Virus record (IMG/VR): IMGVR_UViG_3300033571_007556
Location: 1 to 23,437 of that record
Source: a virus
Reading direction: 5' to 3' (one strand)
Length of the DNA stretch: 23,437 nucleotides
Below are positions 5,013 to 9,623 of the stretch, piece after piece. Below the pieces are notes generated by a model. It was not told where the DNA came from, made no database searches, and saw nothing but the letters and a program-made list of their open reading frames with translations. The stretch's first letter is position 1; each line of letters begins with the position of its first letter. The position numbers and the translations under genes were made by a program.

Positions 5013-5029
5013 TTAAGTGTTAGACTTAA
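5013..5029 (-). terminator. hairpin directly after tRNA-Thr
   Basis: TTAAGT, loop CTAAC, ACTTAA on the minus strand, starting on the tRNA discriminator base. A/T-rich and without a T-run, so more likely a processing or exonuclease barrier than a terminator. One of six such trailers in the window. Confidence 0.45.
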
Positions 5030-5100
5030 GCCCCCTATCAGATTTGAACTGATGACCGCTCGCTTACAAGGCGAGTGCTCTACCACTGAGCTAAAGAGGC
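5029..5100 (-). tRNA. tRNA-Thr(UGU)
   Basis: Complete cloverleaf: acceptor GCCTCTT with AGGGGGC (two G.U pairs), D-stem GCTC/GAGC, anticodon stem CTCGC/GCGAG with loop CTTGTAA, T-arm ATCAG-TTCAAAT-CTGAT. Reads ACA (and other A/U-ending Thr codons by wobble). CCA is not encoded. Serves the A/T-rich phage codon usage. Confidence 0.95.
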
Positions 5101-5101
5101 A

Positions 5102-5368
5102 CTAATCTACTGGTGGCATATCCTCAGGATTCTCCAAGTCTACTGGAAATAGACATGGGTGACATTCTTCATCTATTAGATAAAAAGATGTTTTGTATAA
5201 ATCCTCTGGAGAATATTCAGGATTATTAGCCGCTTCCATTTGAATATATGGGTCATCCTGCATTATCTGAGGAATATCTTCAAATGTAAATGGCACATTA
5301 TTGATGAAATACATGTCTACAATTTCGTCCTGATAAAAACAGTACATTGAAGAAATTTTGTATTTCAT
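5102..5368 (-). CDS. small acidic hypothetical protein (88 aa)
   Basis: The ATG at 5368 is chosen over the GTG at 5380 because GGTGA lies 9-13 nt before it. A soluble acidic protein (FTFEDIPQIMQDDPYIQMEAANNPEYSPEDLYK, FPVDLENPEDMPPVD) with three Cys and no clear motif. It sits between tRNA-Asn and tRNA-Thr. A late box and hairpin at 5380-5399 precede it. Function unknown. Confidence 0.7.
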   Translation of the reverse strand: MKYKISSMYCFYQDEIVDMYFINNVPFTFEDIPQIMQDDPYIQMEAANNPEYSPEDLYKTSFYLIDEECHPCLFPVDLENPEDMPPVD

Positions 5369-5379
5369 TTTAGTATTCA

Positions 5380-5399
5380 CCGATACTCATATTTATCGG
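5380..5399 (-). promoter_or_regulatory. hairpin after tRNA-Asn containing late box GATAAATA
   Basis: CCGATA, loop AATATGAG, TATCGG on the minus strand, 3 nt after the tRNA-Asn 3' end. The left arm and loop include GATAAATA (5390-5397), a late box for the 88-aa gene. One element may serve as tRNA trailer and promoter. Confidence 0.5.
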
Positions 5400-5402
5400 C
5401 AA

Positions 5403-5474
5403 CTGGCGTGGTAGGAATCGAACCTACAGTCCTACGATTAACAGTCGTTTGCATTACCGTTATGCTACACGCCA
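5403..5474 (-). tRNA. tRNA-Asn(GUU)
   Basis: Acceptor TGGCGTG with CACGCCA (7 bp), D-stem GCAT/ATGC, anticodon loop CTGTTAA, T-arm GTAGG-TTCGATT-CCTAC. The outermost anticodon-stem pair is A-A. No encoded CCA. Confidence 0.93.
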
Positions 5475-5735
5475 TTGTGGTAGGTGGAGATAACTTTACC
5501 TATGTTATCACTCTTTACTTTCACTCACCCACAGAATACTAGGGATGAAGAGCGGTTTTGGCACCTACGATTTTAAGGGCAAGAATGTCCACCTACGTTA
5601 AGCGACTTAGCAACTTATGATGAAGCCAGTTTCGCTTTTTCTACGATGTGGCCGAGGGGATTCTTTGTTTAATGTAACGTTCCTTGTTGCACCCTTTACT
5701 ACAGCATTCTGGTTTATCTTTCCAGTGCCACTAGT
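5475..5735 (-). ncRNA. structured non-coding spacer between two tRNA genes
   Basis: 261 bp without a convincing gene on either strand. It holds GTAGGTGGA (5480-5488) complementary to TCCACCTAC (5588-5596), a second competing CACCTAC copy near 5562, a local GATAAC/GTTATC hairpin near 5489, and a 12-bp repeat (5519-5530) shared with the SLH-gene promoter, following a TATTCT box (5533-5538). T4 has stable RNAs C and D in its tRNA region, so a small RNA is plausible but unproven. Confidence 0.35.
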
Positions 5736-5807
5736 ACCTTAGGTCGGGAATCGAACCCAAACTCCAACTGCATTGTCTGCGTGTCCTGGCCACTAGACTA
5801 CCCAAGG
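5736..5807 (-). pseudogene. degenerate tRNA-like gene (anticodon arm lost)
   Basis: Acceptor CCTTGGG/CCTAAGG (7 bp), D-arm with GTCT/GGAC as in tRNA-Glu or -Asp, and T-arm TTGGG-TTCGATT-CCCGA are intact. The 17 nt in the anticodon position (CGCAG-ACAATGC-AGTTG) pair only at the two outer positions and lack U33, so no anticodon can be read. Either a decayed tRNA, a recombined one, or a tRNA-like processing signal. Confidence 0.6.
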
Positions 5808-5817
5808 ATAATTAATA

Positions 5818-5994
5818 TTACATTTCTTCAGGATGAATGTTTAATAAGTATTCAACAGTAGTTGCAACATCATTCATTGCATCACGAAGATTTGGACGTT
5901 GACCAGATTCTTGTTTAATAATTGGCCTAGAGTCATCAGTTAGAGTCCACCTCCACTGATTCATATGCTTACAATACCAAAGTTTAATGTTCAT
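5818..5994 (-). CDS. small hypothetical protein (58 aa)
   Basis: The ATG at 5994 overlaps the preceding gene by 11 nt; an in-frame TTG at 6015 is less likely. N-terminal beta-type sequence (MNIKLWYCKHMNQWRWTLTDDSRP) then a helical C-terminus (NLRDAMNDVATTVEYLLNIH). Resembles a two-strand plus helix minidomain; function unknown. Lies between two tRNA genes. Confidence 0.65.
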   Translation of the reverse strand: MNIKLWYCKHMNQWRWTLTDDSRPIIKQESGQRPNLRDAMNDVATTVEYLLNIHPEEM

Positions 5995-6142
5995 GTTTGT
6001 AATGTTCAAGTTCAATCCAATTCAGAAGTGTTTGAAATGCATTGATGGATGCTTGAGTGCAGTTATCATCTTTAAGCCTTTGAACATAATATTCAAGAGC
6101 TTCAATAGCCATCTGACGGTCTGTTTGAGAAATAAGTGACAT
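5984..6142 (-). CDS. small helical hypothetical protein (52 aa)
   Basis: The ATG at 6142 is chosen because the longer frame runs into tRNA-Gly; GAGG lies 8 nt upstream, inside the palindrome that follows the tRNA. Product helical (DRQMAIEALEYYVQRLKDDN, ASINAFQTLLNWIELEHYKHEH). Overlaps the next gene by 11 nt. Function unknown. Confidence 0.7.
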   Translation of the reverse strand: MSLISQTDRQMAIEALEYYVQRLKDDNCTQASINAFQTLLNWIELEHYKHEH

Positions 6143-6147
6143 AATAA

Positions 6148-6161
6148 CCTCATATATGAGG
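6148..6161 (-). promoter_or_regulatory. palindromic hairpin after tRNA-Gly holding the ribosome site
   Basis: CCTCATATATGAGG is a perfect 14-bp palindrome 2 nt after the tRNA-Gly 3' end. Its right half supplies the GAGG ribosome site of the 52-aa gene, so folding would hide it. Confidence 0.5.
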
Positions 6162-6163
6162 GA

Positions 6164-6235
6164 AGCGGAGTATCGGAATCGAACCGACGACATCTAACTT
6201 GGAAGGATAGCGTTCTACCGCTGAACTAACTCCGC
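6164..6235 (-). tRNA. tRNA-Gly(UCC)
   Basis: Acceptor GCGGAGT/ACTCCGC, D-stem GTTC/GAAC, anticodon stem CTATC/GTTAG (one T-T mismatch) with loop CTTCCAA, T-arm GTCGG-TTCGATT-CCGAT. Reads GGA. No encoded CCA. Confidence 0.94.
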
Positions 6236-6289
6236 AGTGACTCCTCTGTTTGAGCTTCTATAGATAGGCTTGAGGAGTATTGATGTTAT

Positions 6290-6523
6290 TTATTTAAATG
6301 TAATAACATCATCAGAAATACCACTACTTACATATCCATTGTAATATGGATTTTTTAATGTGTAATTTTTCTGTGATTGTGAAGCAAGTAGTGCTTCAAC
6401 AGTACTCAATGCAGATGCAATCTGAGAAAGAGTCCATACATCTTCATGTGTTGCACCTAGTTCAAGTGCAGAACGAAGTGCTTCTCTGGATTTTTCAATT
6501 TGATACTTAACCGAGTCTCCCAT
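6290..6523 (-). CDS. small hypothetical protein (77 aa)
   Basis: The ATG at 6523 is chosen because the longer frame overlaps tRNA-Ala. No strong SD. Helical N-terminal two-thirds (YQIEKSREALRSALELGATHEDVWTLSQIASALSTVEALL) and a Tyr/Asn-rich tail (NPYYNGYVSSGISDDVITFK). Lies between tRNA-Ala and tRNA-Gly. Function unknown. Confidence 0.65.
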   Translation of the reverse strand: MGDSVKYQIEKSREALRSALELGATHEDVWTLSQIASALSTVEALLASQSQKNYTLKNPYYNGYVSSGISDDVITFK

Positions 6524-6542
6524 AGTAATAATATAAAGGGAA

Positions 6543-6616
6543 TGGAGAATATCGGACTCGAACCGATGACATCTTGCTTGCAAAGCAAGTGCTACTACCA
6601 ACTGAGCTAATTCCCC
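6543..6616 (-). tRNA. tRNA-Ala(UGC)
   Basis: Acceptor GGGGAAT/ATTCTCC (one G.U), anticodon stem with loop TTTGCAA giving UGC, T-arm ATCGG-TTCGAGT-CCGAT. The D-arm reads GTAGTAGCAC where GTAGAGCAC is usual: one extra T weakens the fourth D-stem pair. Probably functional. No encoded CCA. Confidence 0.9.
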
Positions 6617-6798
6617 AGATGGATTAGGTGTGAATACCCCCGAATATTTCCAGTAGTATTCAGGGACCTAACCTCTATCCGTATGCTGACTTTGCAGTTC
6701 AACGTCAAACTAATAAACTATCCAACGGCGATTGTGGTCTATGTTGAATAATATACTAGTGGTATTTACCGTCAGAAGGGAAGTTCTGTAAACGGTAA
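6617..6798 (-). ncRNA. structured spacer between tRNA-Pro and tRNA-Ala
   Basis: 182 bp without a gene. Two folds are visible: TACCGT-CAGAA / TTCTG-ACGGTA (6767-6797), starting 1 nt after tRNA-Pro, and TTAGGT-GAATAC / GTATTC-ACCTAA (6624-6671). The second lies upstream of tRNA-Ala. A processed small RNA or precursor tRNA folding is possible. Confidence 0.35.
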
Positions 6799-6872
6799 TC
6801 GGGATGATAGGATTTGAACCTACGGCCCCTCGCTCCCAAAGCGAGTGCTCTACCAAACTGAGCTACATCCCG
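6799..6872 (-). tRNA. tRNA-Pro(UGG)
   Basis: Acceptor CGGGATG/CATCCCG, D-stem GCTC/GAGC, anticodon stem CTCGC/GCGAG with loop TTTGGGA, T-arm GTAGG-TTCAAAT-CCTAT. Reads CCA. No encoded CCA tail. Confidence 0.95.
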
Positions 6873-7081
6873 TGGTGAATGGTGGGAATCTGTCATACCC
6901 ACAACCTGGAAGGTTACACTGACAACCGTATTTCCAAGTACCTAGATTCTTCTTGGTTGGAAGTTCTATACCTTTGATTTCTCAACGATACAGCGAGCAC
7001 CACCTCTAATCTATTGCGTTATCCCGTGAGTAACCACAAGGATTGTTCTGCCACATTCTTTAGGAACCCGTCGATTCCTAA
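6873..7081 (-). ncRNA. structured spacer between tRNA-Ile and tRNA-Pro
   Basis: 209 bp without a gene. Inverted repeats include TAGGAA/TTCCTA (7061-7080), 1 nt after tRNA-Ile; TGGAA-GGTT / AACC-TTCCA (6907-6936); and GTGGG/CCCAC (6882-6902). The repeated presence of folded spacers only in the tRNA region suggests processed or stable RNAs. Confidence 0.35.
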
Positions 7082-7152
7082 TAGGAACACTGGGAATTGA
7101 ACCCAGACCAACCCGTTATAAGCAGGCCGCTCTACCATTAAGCTATGCTCCC
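7082..7152 (-). tRNA. tRNA-Ile(UAU)
   Basis: Acceptor GGGAGCA with TGTTCCT (G1.U72 plus one more G.U), D-stem GCTT/GAGC, anticodon stem GCCTG/CGGGT with loop CTTATAA giving UAU, T-arm CTGGG-TTCAATT-CCCAG. Decodes AUA, a codon rare in hosts but common in A/T-rich phage genes. Confidence 0.93.
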
Positions 7153-7160
7153 AGACTAAA

Positions 7161-7418
7161 TTAACGAACTTCGTAATCTAGTCTTCTTATTCGTCTTTTT
7201 GGAGTGTTCAATTGTTCCATCATTTTTGATTGCTTTTGTTTTGGTTTAGTAAATCCTGTTACCATTTCTACTTGGCTCATGTCTTGAGCTATTATAACAG
7301 GTAATCCGTTGTTGTCAAGCCTTATGTAAGTTTCGTTGGGACATTTACAAGATTGTCCCCTGTTTGGAGTTGCTACTTCAAGATTGGAATTGCAACATTT
7401 GCATCTGATTTTGTACAT
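7161..7418 (-). CDS. small zinc-ribbon-like protein (85 aa)
   Basis: Starts MYKIRCKCCNSNLEV: a CxCC knuckle at residues 6-9 and CKC near 24-26 give a small zinc ribbon, then ETYIRLDNN and a Lys/Arg-rich C-terminus (KPKQKQSK, TPKRRIRRLDYEVR). This type of short protein is common in T4-like phages and has no known function. It ends 9 nt before tRNA-Ile and contains a promoter-like sequence. Confidence 0.75.
   Translation of the reverse strand: MYKIRCKCCNSNLEVATPNRGQSCKCPNETYIRLDNNGLPVIIAQDMSQVEMVTGFTKPKQKQSKMMEQLNTPKRRIRRLDYEVR
7291..7318 (-). promoter_or_regulatory. internal early promoter before tRNA-Ile
   Basis: TTGACA (7313-7318), 16-bp spacer, TATAAT (7291-7296) inside the zinc-ribbon gene. 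Both hexamers are perfect; it could drive tRNA-Ile and the following tRNAs. Confidence 0.5.
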
Positions 7419-7448
7419 TGTTTCATGCCTTAATTTATTCAGTTGTCA

Positions 7449-7522
7449 CGACTCAGGAGGGACTTGAACCCCCGACCAACTGCTTAGAAGGCAGATGCTC
7501 TATCCAACTGAGCTACTGAGTC
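7449..7522 (-). tRNA. tRNA-Arg(UCU)
   Basis: Acceptor GACTCAG/CTGAGTC, D-stem GCTC/GAGC, anticodon loop CTTCTAA giving UCU, T-arm CGGGG-TTCAAGT-CCCTC. Decodes AGA. An early promoter lies directly upstream (predicted start about 6 nt before the tRNA). Confidence 0.95.
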
Positions 7523-7534
7523 ATTTGTGTATTA

Positions 7535-7563
7535 AGTATAGCAGACTATTCTTGCTTTGTCAA
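7535..7563 (-). promoter_or_regulatory. early promoter of tRNA-Arg
   Basis: TTGACA (7558-7563), 17-bp spacer, TATACT (7535-7540). Its -35 half lies in the last codons of the upstream 147/149-aa gene. Confidence 0.8.
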
Positions 7564-7995
7564 GGGGCAGTCTGGGACCCATGGAGCACAGAGTCGGATT
7601 TCTCCTCCTAATGCTCGACACTCATCAGTATAACACACATCAGTGTCAACTGGGGTTTCTGAGTACCGTGGAGCTGGTATCTTAACATACCCATAGTCTC
7701 CTGTCAAGCGTTCATAATCTGAGATTGCTTTATCAACTTCTAATTCTACCTTAGCATCAAGTTGTTTTTGATGGTCTGGTATGTCTGGAAGATTTTGTTC
7801 CAGACCTAATTTTTGAATTAGTGCTGTATAGATTTTCCAAAGTTGTTTCTCATCTAATTTGAATTGTCCAGCAAGACCAGCAATGATAATAGCGATGATA
7901 GAAACAACAACGAATCCCTTGATATATTTAGGGTTTAATATTGGAAGTACTTTAAACTTACCTTCTTTAATTTCAAAGAGTTTAAACATTGTCAT
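7546..7995 (-). CDS. single-TM protein with Cys-containing C-terminal domain (149 aa)
   Basis: A short cytoplasmic N-terminus (FKLFEIKEGKFKVLP) and one membrane helix (about 28-44, FVVVSIIAIIIAGLAG) lead to a helical middle (coiled-coil-like QLDAKVELEVDKAISDYERL). The Pro-rich C-terminus has four Cys (VCYTDECRALGGEIRLCAPWVPDC) that could form disulfides in the periplasm. The start is ATG 7995 or ATG 7989; both overlap the end of the upstream gene. The layout recalls spanin-type inner-membrane proteins, and an RlpA-like gene is two genes upstream, but no family is recognised. Confidence 0.75.
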   Translation of the reverse strand: MTMFKLFEIKEGKFKVLPILNPKYIKGFVVVSIIAIIIAGLAGQFKLDEKQLWKIYTALIQKLGLEQNLPDIPDHQKQLDAKVELEVDKAISDYERLTGDYGYVKIPAPRYSETPVDTDVCYTDECRALGGEIRLCAPWVPDCPLTKQE

Positions 7996-8278
7996 TCTCC
8001 CAAAAATTTTCTAGAGCTTCATCAACTAAATCTTTAGGAGGAACATAGTTTGATTTATCTCTAAGCTTCTTTGTGTCAAAAGTAAGAGTTGGAGTTATAG
8101 ACCCATCGGATTCTACTCTTACCTTTGCTCCAAATGGAGTTCCTTTTGGTTGAATGTTTAATGTATTCGCAGAGTCCAATGATACTTTAATTTTATCATT
8201 CTCTGCTTTTAAATATCCTGCTTTGCCAAGAATGTCAACGACATCTTTCTGGTTATCTGGCAATCCATTATTTTTCAT
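7982..8278 (-). CDS. hypothetical protein (98 aa)
   Basis: The ATG at 8278 is chosen over a TTG at 8296 that falls in a hairpin. Soluble; helical start (QKDVVDILGKAGYLKAENDKIKVSLD), beta-type middle (TLNIQPKGTPFGAKVRVESDGSITPTLTFDTKKL) and acidic helical end. Overlaps the next gene by 8-14 nt. Preceded by a late box and hairpin. Function unknown. Confidence 0.65.
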   Translation of the reverse strand: MKNNGLPDNQKDVVDILGKAGYLKAENDKIKVSLDSANTLNIQPKGTPFGAKVRVESDGSITPTLTFDTKKLRDKSNYVPPKDLVDEALENFWENDNV

Positions 8279-8284
8279 GAGGAA

Positions 8285-8314
8285 GGGGAGAATCAAATCT
8301 CCCCATTATTTATC
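8285..8314 (-). promoter_or_regulatory. late box GATAAATA followed by a hairpin
   Basis: GATAAATA (8307-8314), then GGGGAG, loop ATTTGATT, CTCCCC (8285-8304) just before the ATG at 8278. As at the endolysin gene, the expected late start falls in the 5' arm. Confidence 0.55.
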
Positions 8315-8316
8315 TG

Positions 8317-8679
8317 TTAAACTCGTGAGTAACAGATACTAGCCACTCCCTGTCCAGGGGAAGCAATAGTAGAGAATGCCCCGTAGGACAGGTCGAGGTC
8401 TCGTCCTCCGACATATGGACCCCTATCATTCACTCGCACGATAACTGACTTTCCATTTCGTTGATTTGTGACACGTAACCTAGTTCCGAATGGAAGCCAT
8501 CTATGTGCAACGGATTTACCATATGCATTATATCTTTCACCGTTAGCGGTGGTTTGGCCGTGATATCCATCACCTACACCATAATGTGAAGCCAGGGAAC
8601 ATCCGCTGGCAGCTTCAGCTTTTTGGGGCGTAAATCCAATAAGGGTTGAAGCAATAAGAAGGGTTGAAATAAAACGCAT
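8317..8679 (-). CDS. secreted RlpA-like double-psi beta-barrel protein (120 aa)
   Basis: Residues 1-23 form a signal peptide (ending QKAEA). The mature part is one RlpA/DPBB domain: ASHYG...G (30-41), TANGERYN, H59 in AHRWLPFGT, then VRVNDRGPYVGGRDLDLS with D85. RlpA proteins are lytic transglycosylases or glycan-binding barrels acting on peptidoglycan; His and Asp of these motifs are the catalytic pair in active members. Cys27 and Cys116 could form a disulfide. It lacks the SPOR domain of bacterial RlpA. A role in lysis or wall remodelling is inferred. It lies downstream of the Asn-like tRNA. Confidence 0.88.
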   Translation of the reverse strand: MRFISTLLIASTLIGFTPQKAEAASGCSLASHYGVGDGYHGQTTANGERYNAYGKSVAHRWLPFGTRLRVTNQRNGKSVIVRVNDRGPYVGGRDLDLSYGAFSTIASPGQGVASICYSRV

Positions 8680-8721
8680 TTAAATTAATAGAACTCTACA
8701 TCCCAATAGAAGGGGGGTACA

Positions 8722-8737
8722 CTCACCTCTCGGTGAG
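8722..8737. repeat. inverted repeat in the leader of the RlpA-like gene
   Basis: CTCACC, 4-nt loop, GGTGAG, perfect 6-bp stem about 43 nt upstream of the ATG; no T-run. Possibly a leader hairpin. Confidence 0.4.
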
Positions 8738-8785
8738 CACCTTCCTGGGCACAAAATGATAACACTCAATCGCTTATGATATAAG

Positions 8786-8798
8786 TTGGTGTTACCAA
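8786..8798 (-). promoter_or_regulatory. hairpin abutting the Asn-like tRNA 3' end
   Basis: TTGGT, loop AAC, ACCAA on the minus strand with no gap to the tRNA. Short stem, no T-run; fits the tRNA trailer pattern. Confidence 0.4.
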
Positions 8799-8869
8799 TA
8801 GGTGAAGAAGGAATCGAACCTTCGCAATTCAGTTAATCGCTGACCGCTCTGCCACTGAGCTATTCACCA
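8799..8869 (-). tRNA. tRNA-Asn-like gene with abnormal anticodon loop
   Basis: The body is a normal tRNA: acceptor GGTGAA/TTCACC (with a T1-T72 mismatch outside), D-stem GCTC/GAGC, T-arm GAAGG-TTCGATT-CCTTC. The anticodon arm GTCAG-CGATTAA-CTGAA aligns with tRNA-Asn, but the loop has G instead of the invariant U33 and A34 instead of G, giving a formal AUU anticodon. A strong promoter predicts transcription starting at the tRNA 5' end. Decayed, or used for something other than standard decoding. Confidence 0.75.
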
Positions 8870-8875
8870 GATACT

Positions 8876-8904
8876 ATAGTACCATGTCAGTATTGGATTG
8901 TCAA
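8876..8904 (-). promoter_or_regulatory. early promoter of the Asn-like tRNA
   Basis: TTGACA (8899-8904), 17-bp spacer, TACTAT (8876-8881). The expected start (about 8868-8870) coincides with the tRNA 5' end at 8869. A late box TATAAATA (8916-8923) lies just upstream. Confidence 0.8.
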
Positions 8905-8915
8905 GTTACTTGGGA

Positions 8916-8923
8916 TATTTATA
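8916..8923 (-). promoter_or_regulatory. late box TATAAATA upstream of tRNA and RlpA-like gene
   Basis: Perfect T4 late box just after the peptidase gene stop. Late transcripts from here would include the Asn-like tRNA and the RlpA-like gene. Confidence 0.6.
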
Positions 8924-8930
8924 AAACTTA

Positions 8931-9623
8931 TCAGGGTTGGAAAACCCTACCCCATCCGTCATTACGATTAGGACACCACCTACGCATTAAATCTTGCTTC
9001 GTGTATACAGCATGTTTGCCATTAGTTACTGGTCCTGTATAATTATCATTTAGTGAGCCGTAAGGGTCATTCACAACATAATTGCCATTAGGTAACTTAC
9101 CAATTACTACAACCATGTGGCCACCAGTAGGAGAAGATAAAGTCCCCCTATGGAGAATGCCAATAACAACTGGTCTGCCTGCAGCAAGCTCACGGTCAAG
9201 GCCATCAAAAGTAAGATTATAGCTAAAGTGTGACTTAATACCATAAGACTCCAACACACGGGTTTGAACCATATGGTCAGTTGTATCACCAATTGAGAAA
9301 ACTTTCTGAACGTAAGCATCATCTCCTTTTGGTCCTTTTAACGTGCCAGGTTTAAAATACTCAAGACACATAGCACAACTAGAACTGTTACAAGTACGGT
9401 TAGCATCTCTGTAATTATCGGTTTGTGGGAAGAATGGAACTTCTAAAATATTCGATTTTGGTTTTTCTGGATTAGTTCTAAAAATTCTAACCCAGTTAGA
9501 TGTATCGTCTACTTCTTCTGGTGCTTTCTTTTCAAGAGTTTTTTCAAATTCTTCTACCGCAGCAACATGCTTTGGATTGGTTTCATCATAATGTTTAAAA
9601 AAGTTATGTAAGTCGATTTTCAT
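8931..9623 (-). CDS. C39-like cysteine peptidase / amidase (230 aa)
   Basis: Papain-fold cysteine hydrolase of the C39-like type. EVPFFPQTDN with Q67 supplies the oxyanion-hole Gln, RTCNSSSCAM has the probable nucleophile Cys78, GGHMVVVIG has the catalytic His169, and YVVNDPYG has the Asp/Asn partner (N185/D186). The first 55 residues are a charged helical extension without a signal peptide. In phages such domains occur in peptidoglycan-cleaving and virion-associated proteins, and this may be one; a protease role is also possible. Its ATG overlaps the nuclease stop (ATGA), so both are co-translated from the early promoter at 10013. Confidence 0.82.
   Translation of the reverse strand: MKIDLHNFFKHYDETNPKHVAAVEEFEKTLEKKAPEEVDDTSNWVRIFRTNPEKPKSNILEVPFFPQTDNYRDANRTCNSSSCAMCLEYFKPGTLKGPKGDDAYVQKVFSIGDTTDHMVQTRVLESYGIKSHFSYNLTFDGLDRELAAGRPVVIGILHRGTLSSPTGGHMVVVIGKLPNGNYVVNDPYGSLNDNYTGPVTNGKHAVYTKQDLMRRWCPNRNDGWGRVFQP

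Noticed and set aside
5544-5600. Plus-strand 18-codon frame MKSGFGTYDFKGKNVHLR in the tRNA spacer
   Set aside because: Looks protein-like but is too short, has an upstream in-frame stop and no ribosome site; region better explained as structured spacer.
5617-5742. Plus-strand 41-codon frame ending at the degenerate tRNA
   Set aside because: No ribosome site, opposite to all neighbours, and overlaps the 3' part of the tRNA-like gene on the other strand.
7684-7711. TTGACA with TAAGAT 17 bp downstream inside the 149-aa gene
   Set aside because: The -10 matches only four of six positions and no gene start or tRNA follows nearby.
8208-8236. TTGACA inside the 98-aa gene
   Set aside because: The hexamer 17 bp downstream (TATTTA) is a poor -10; probably chance.
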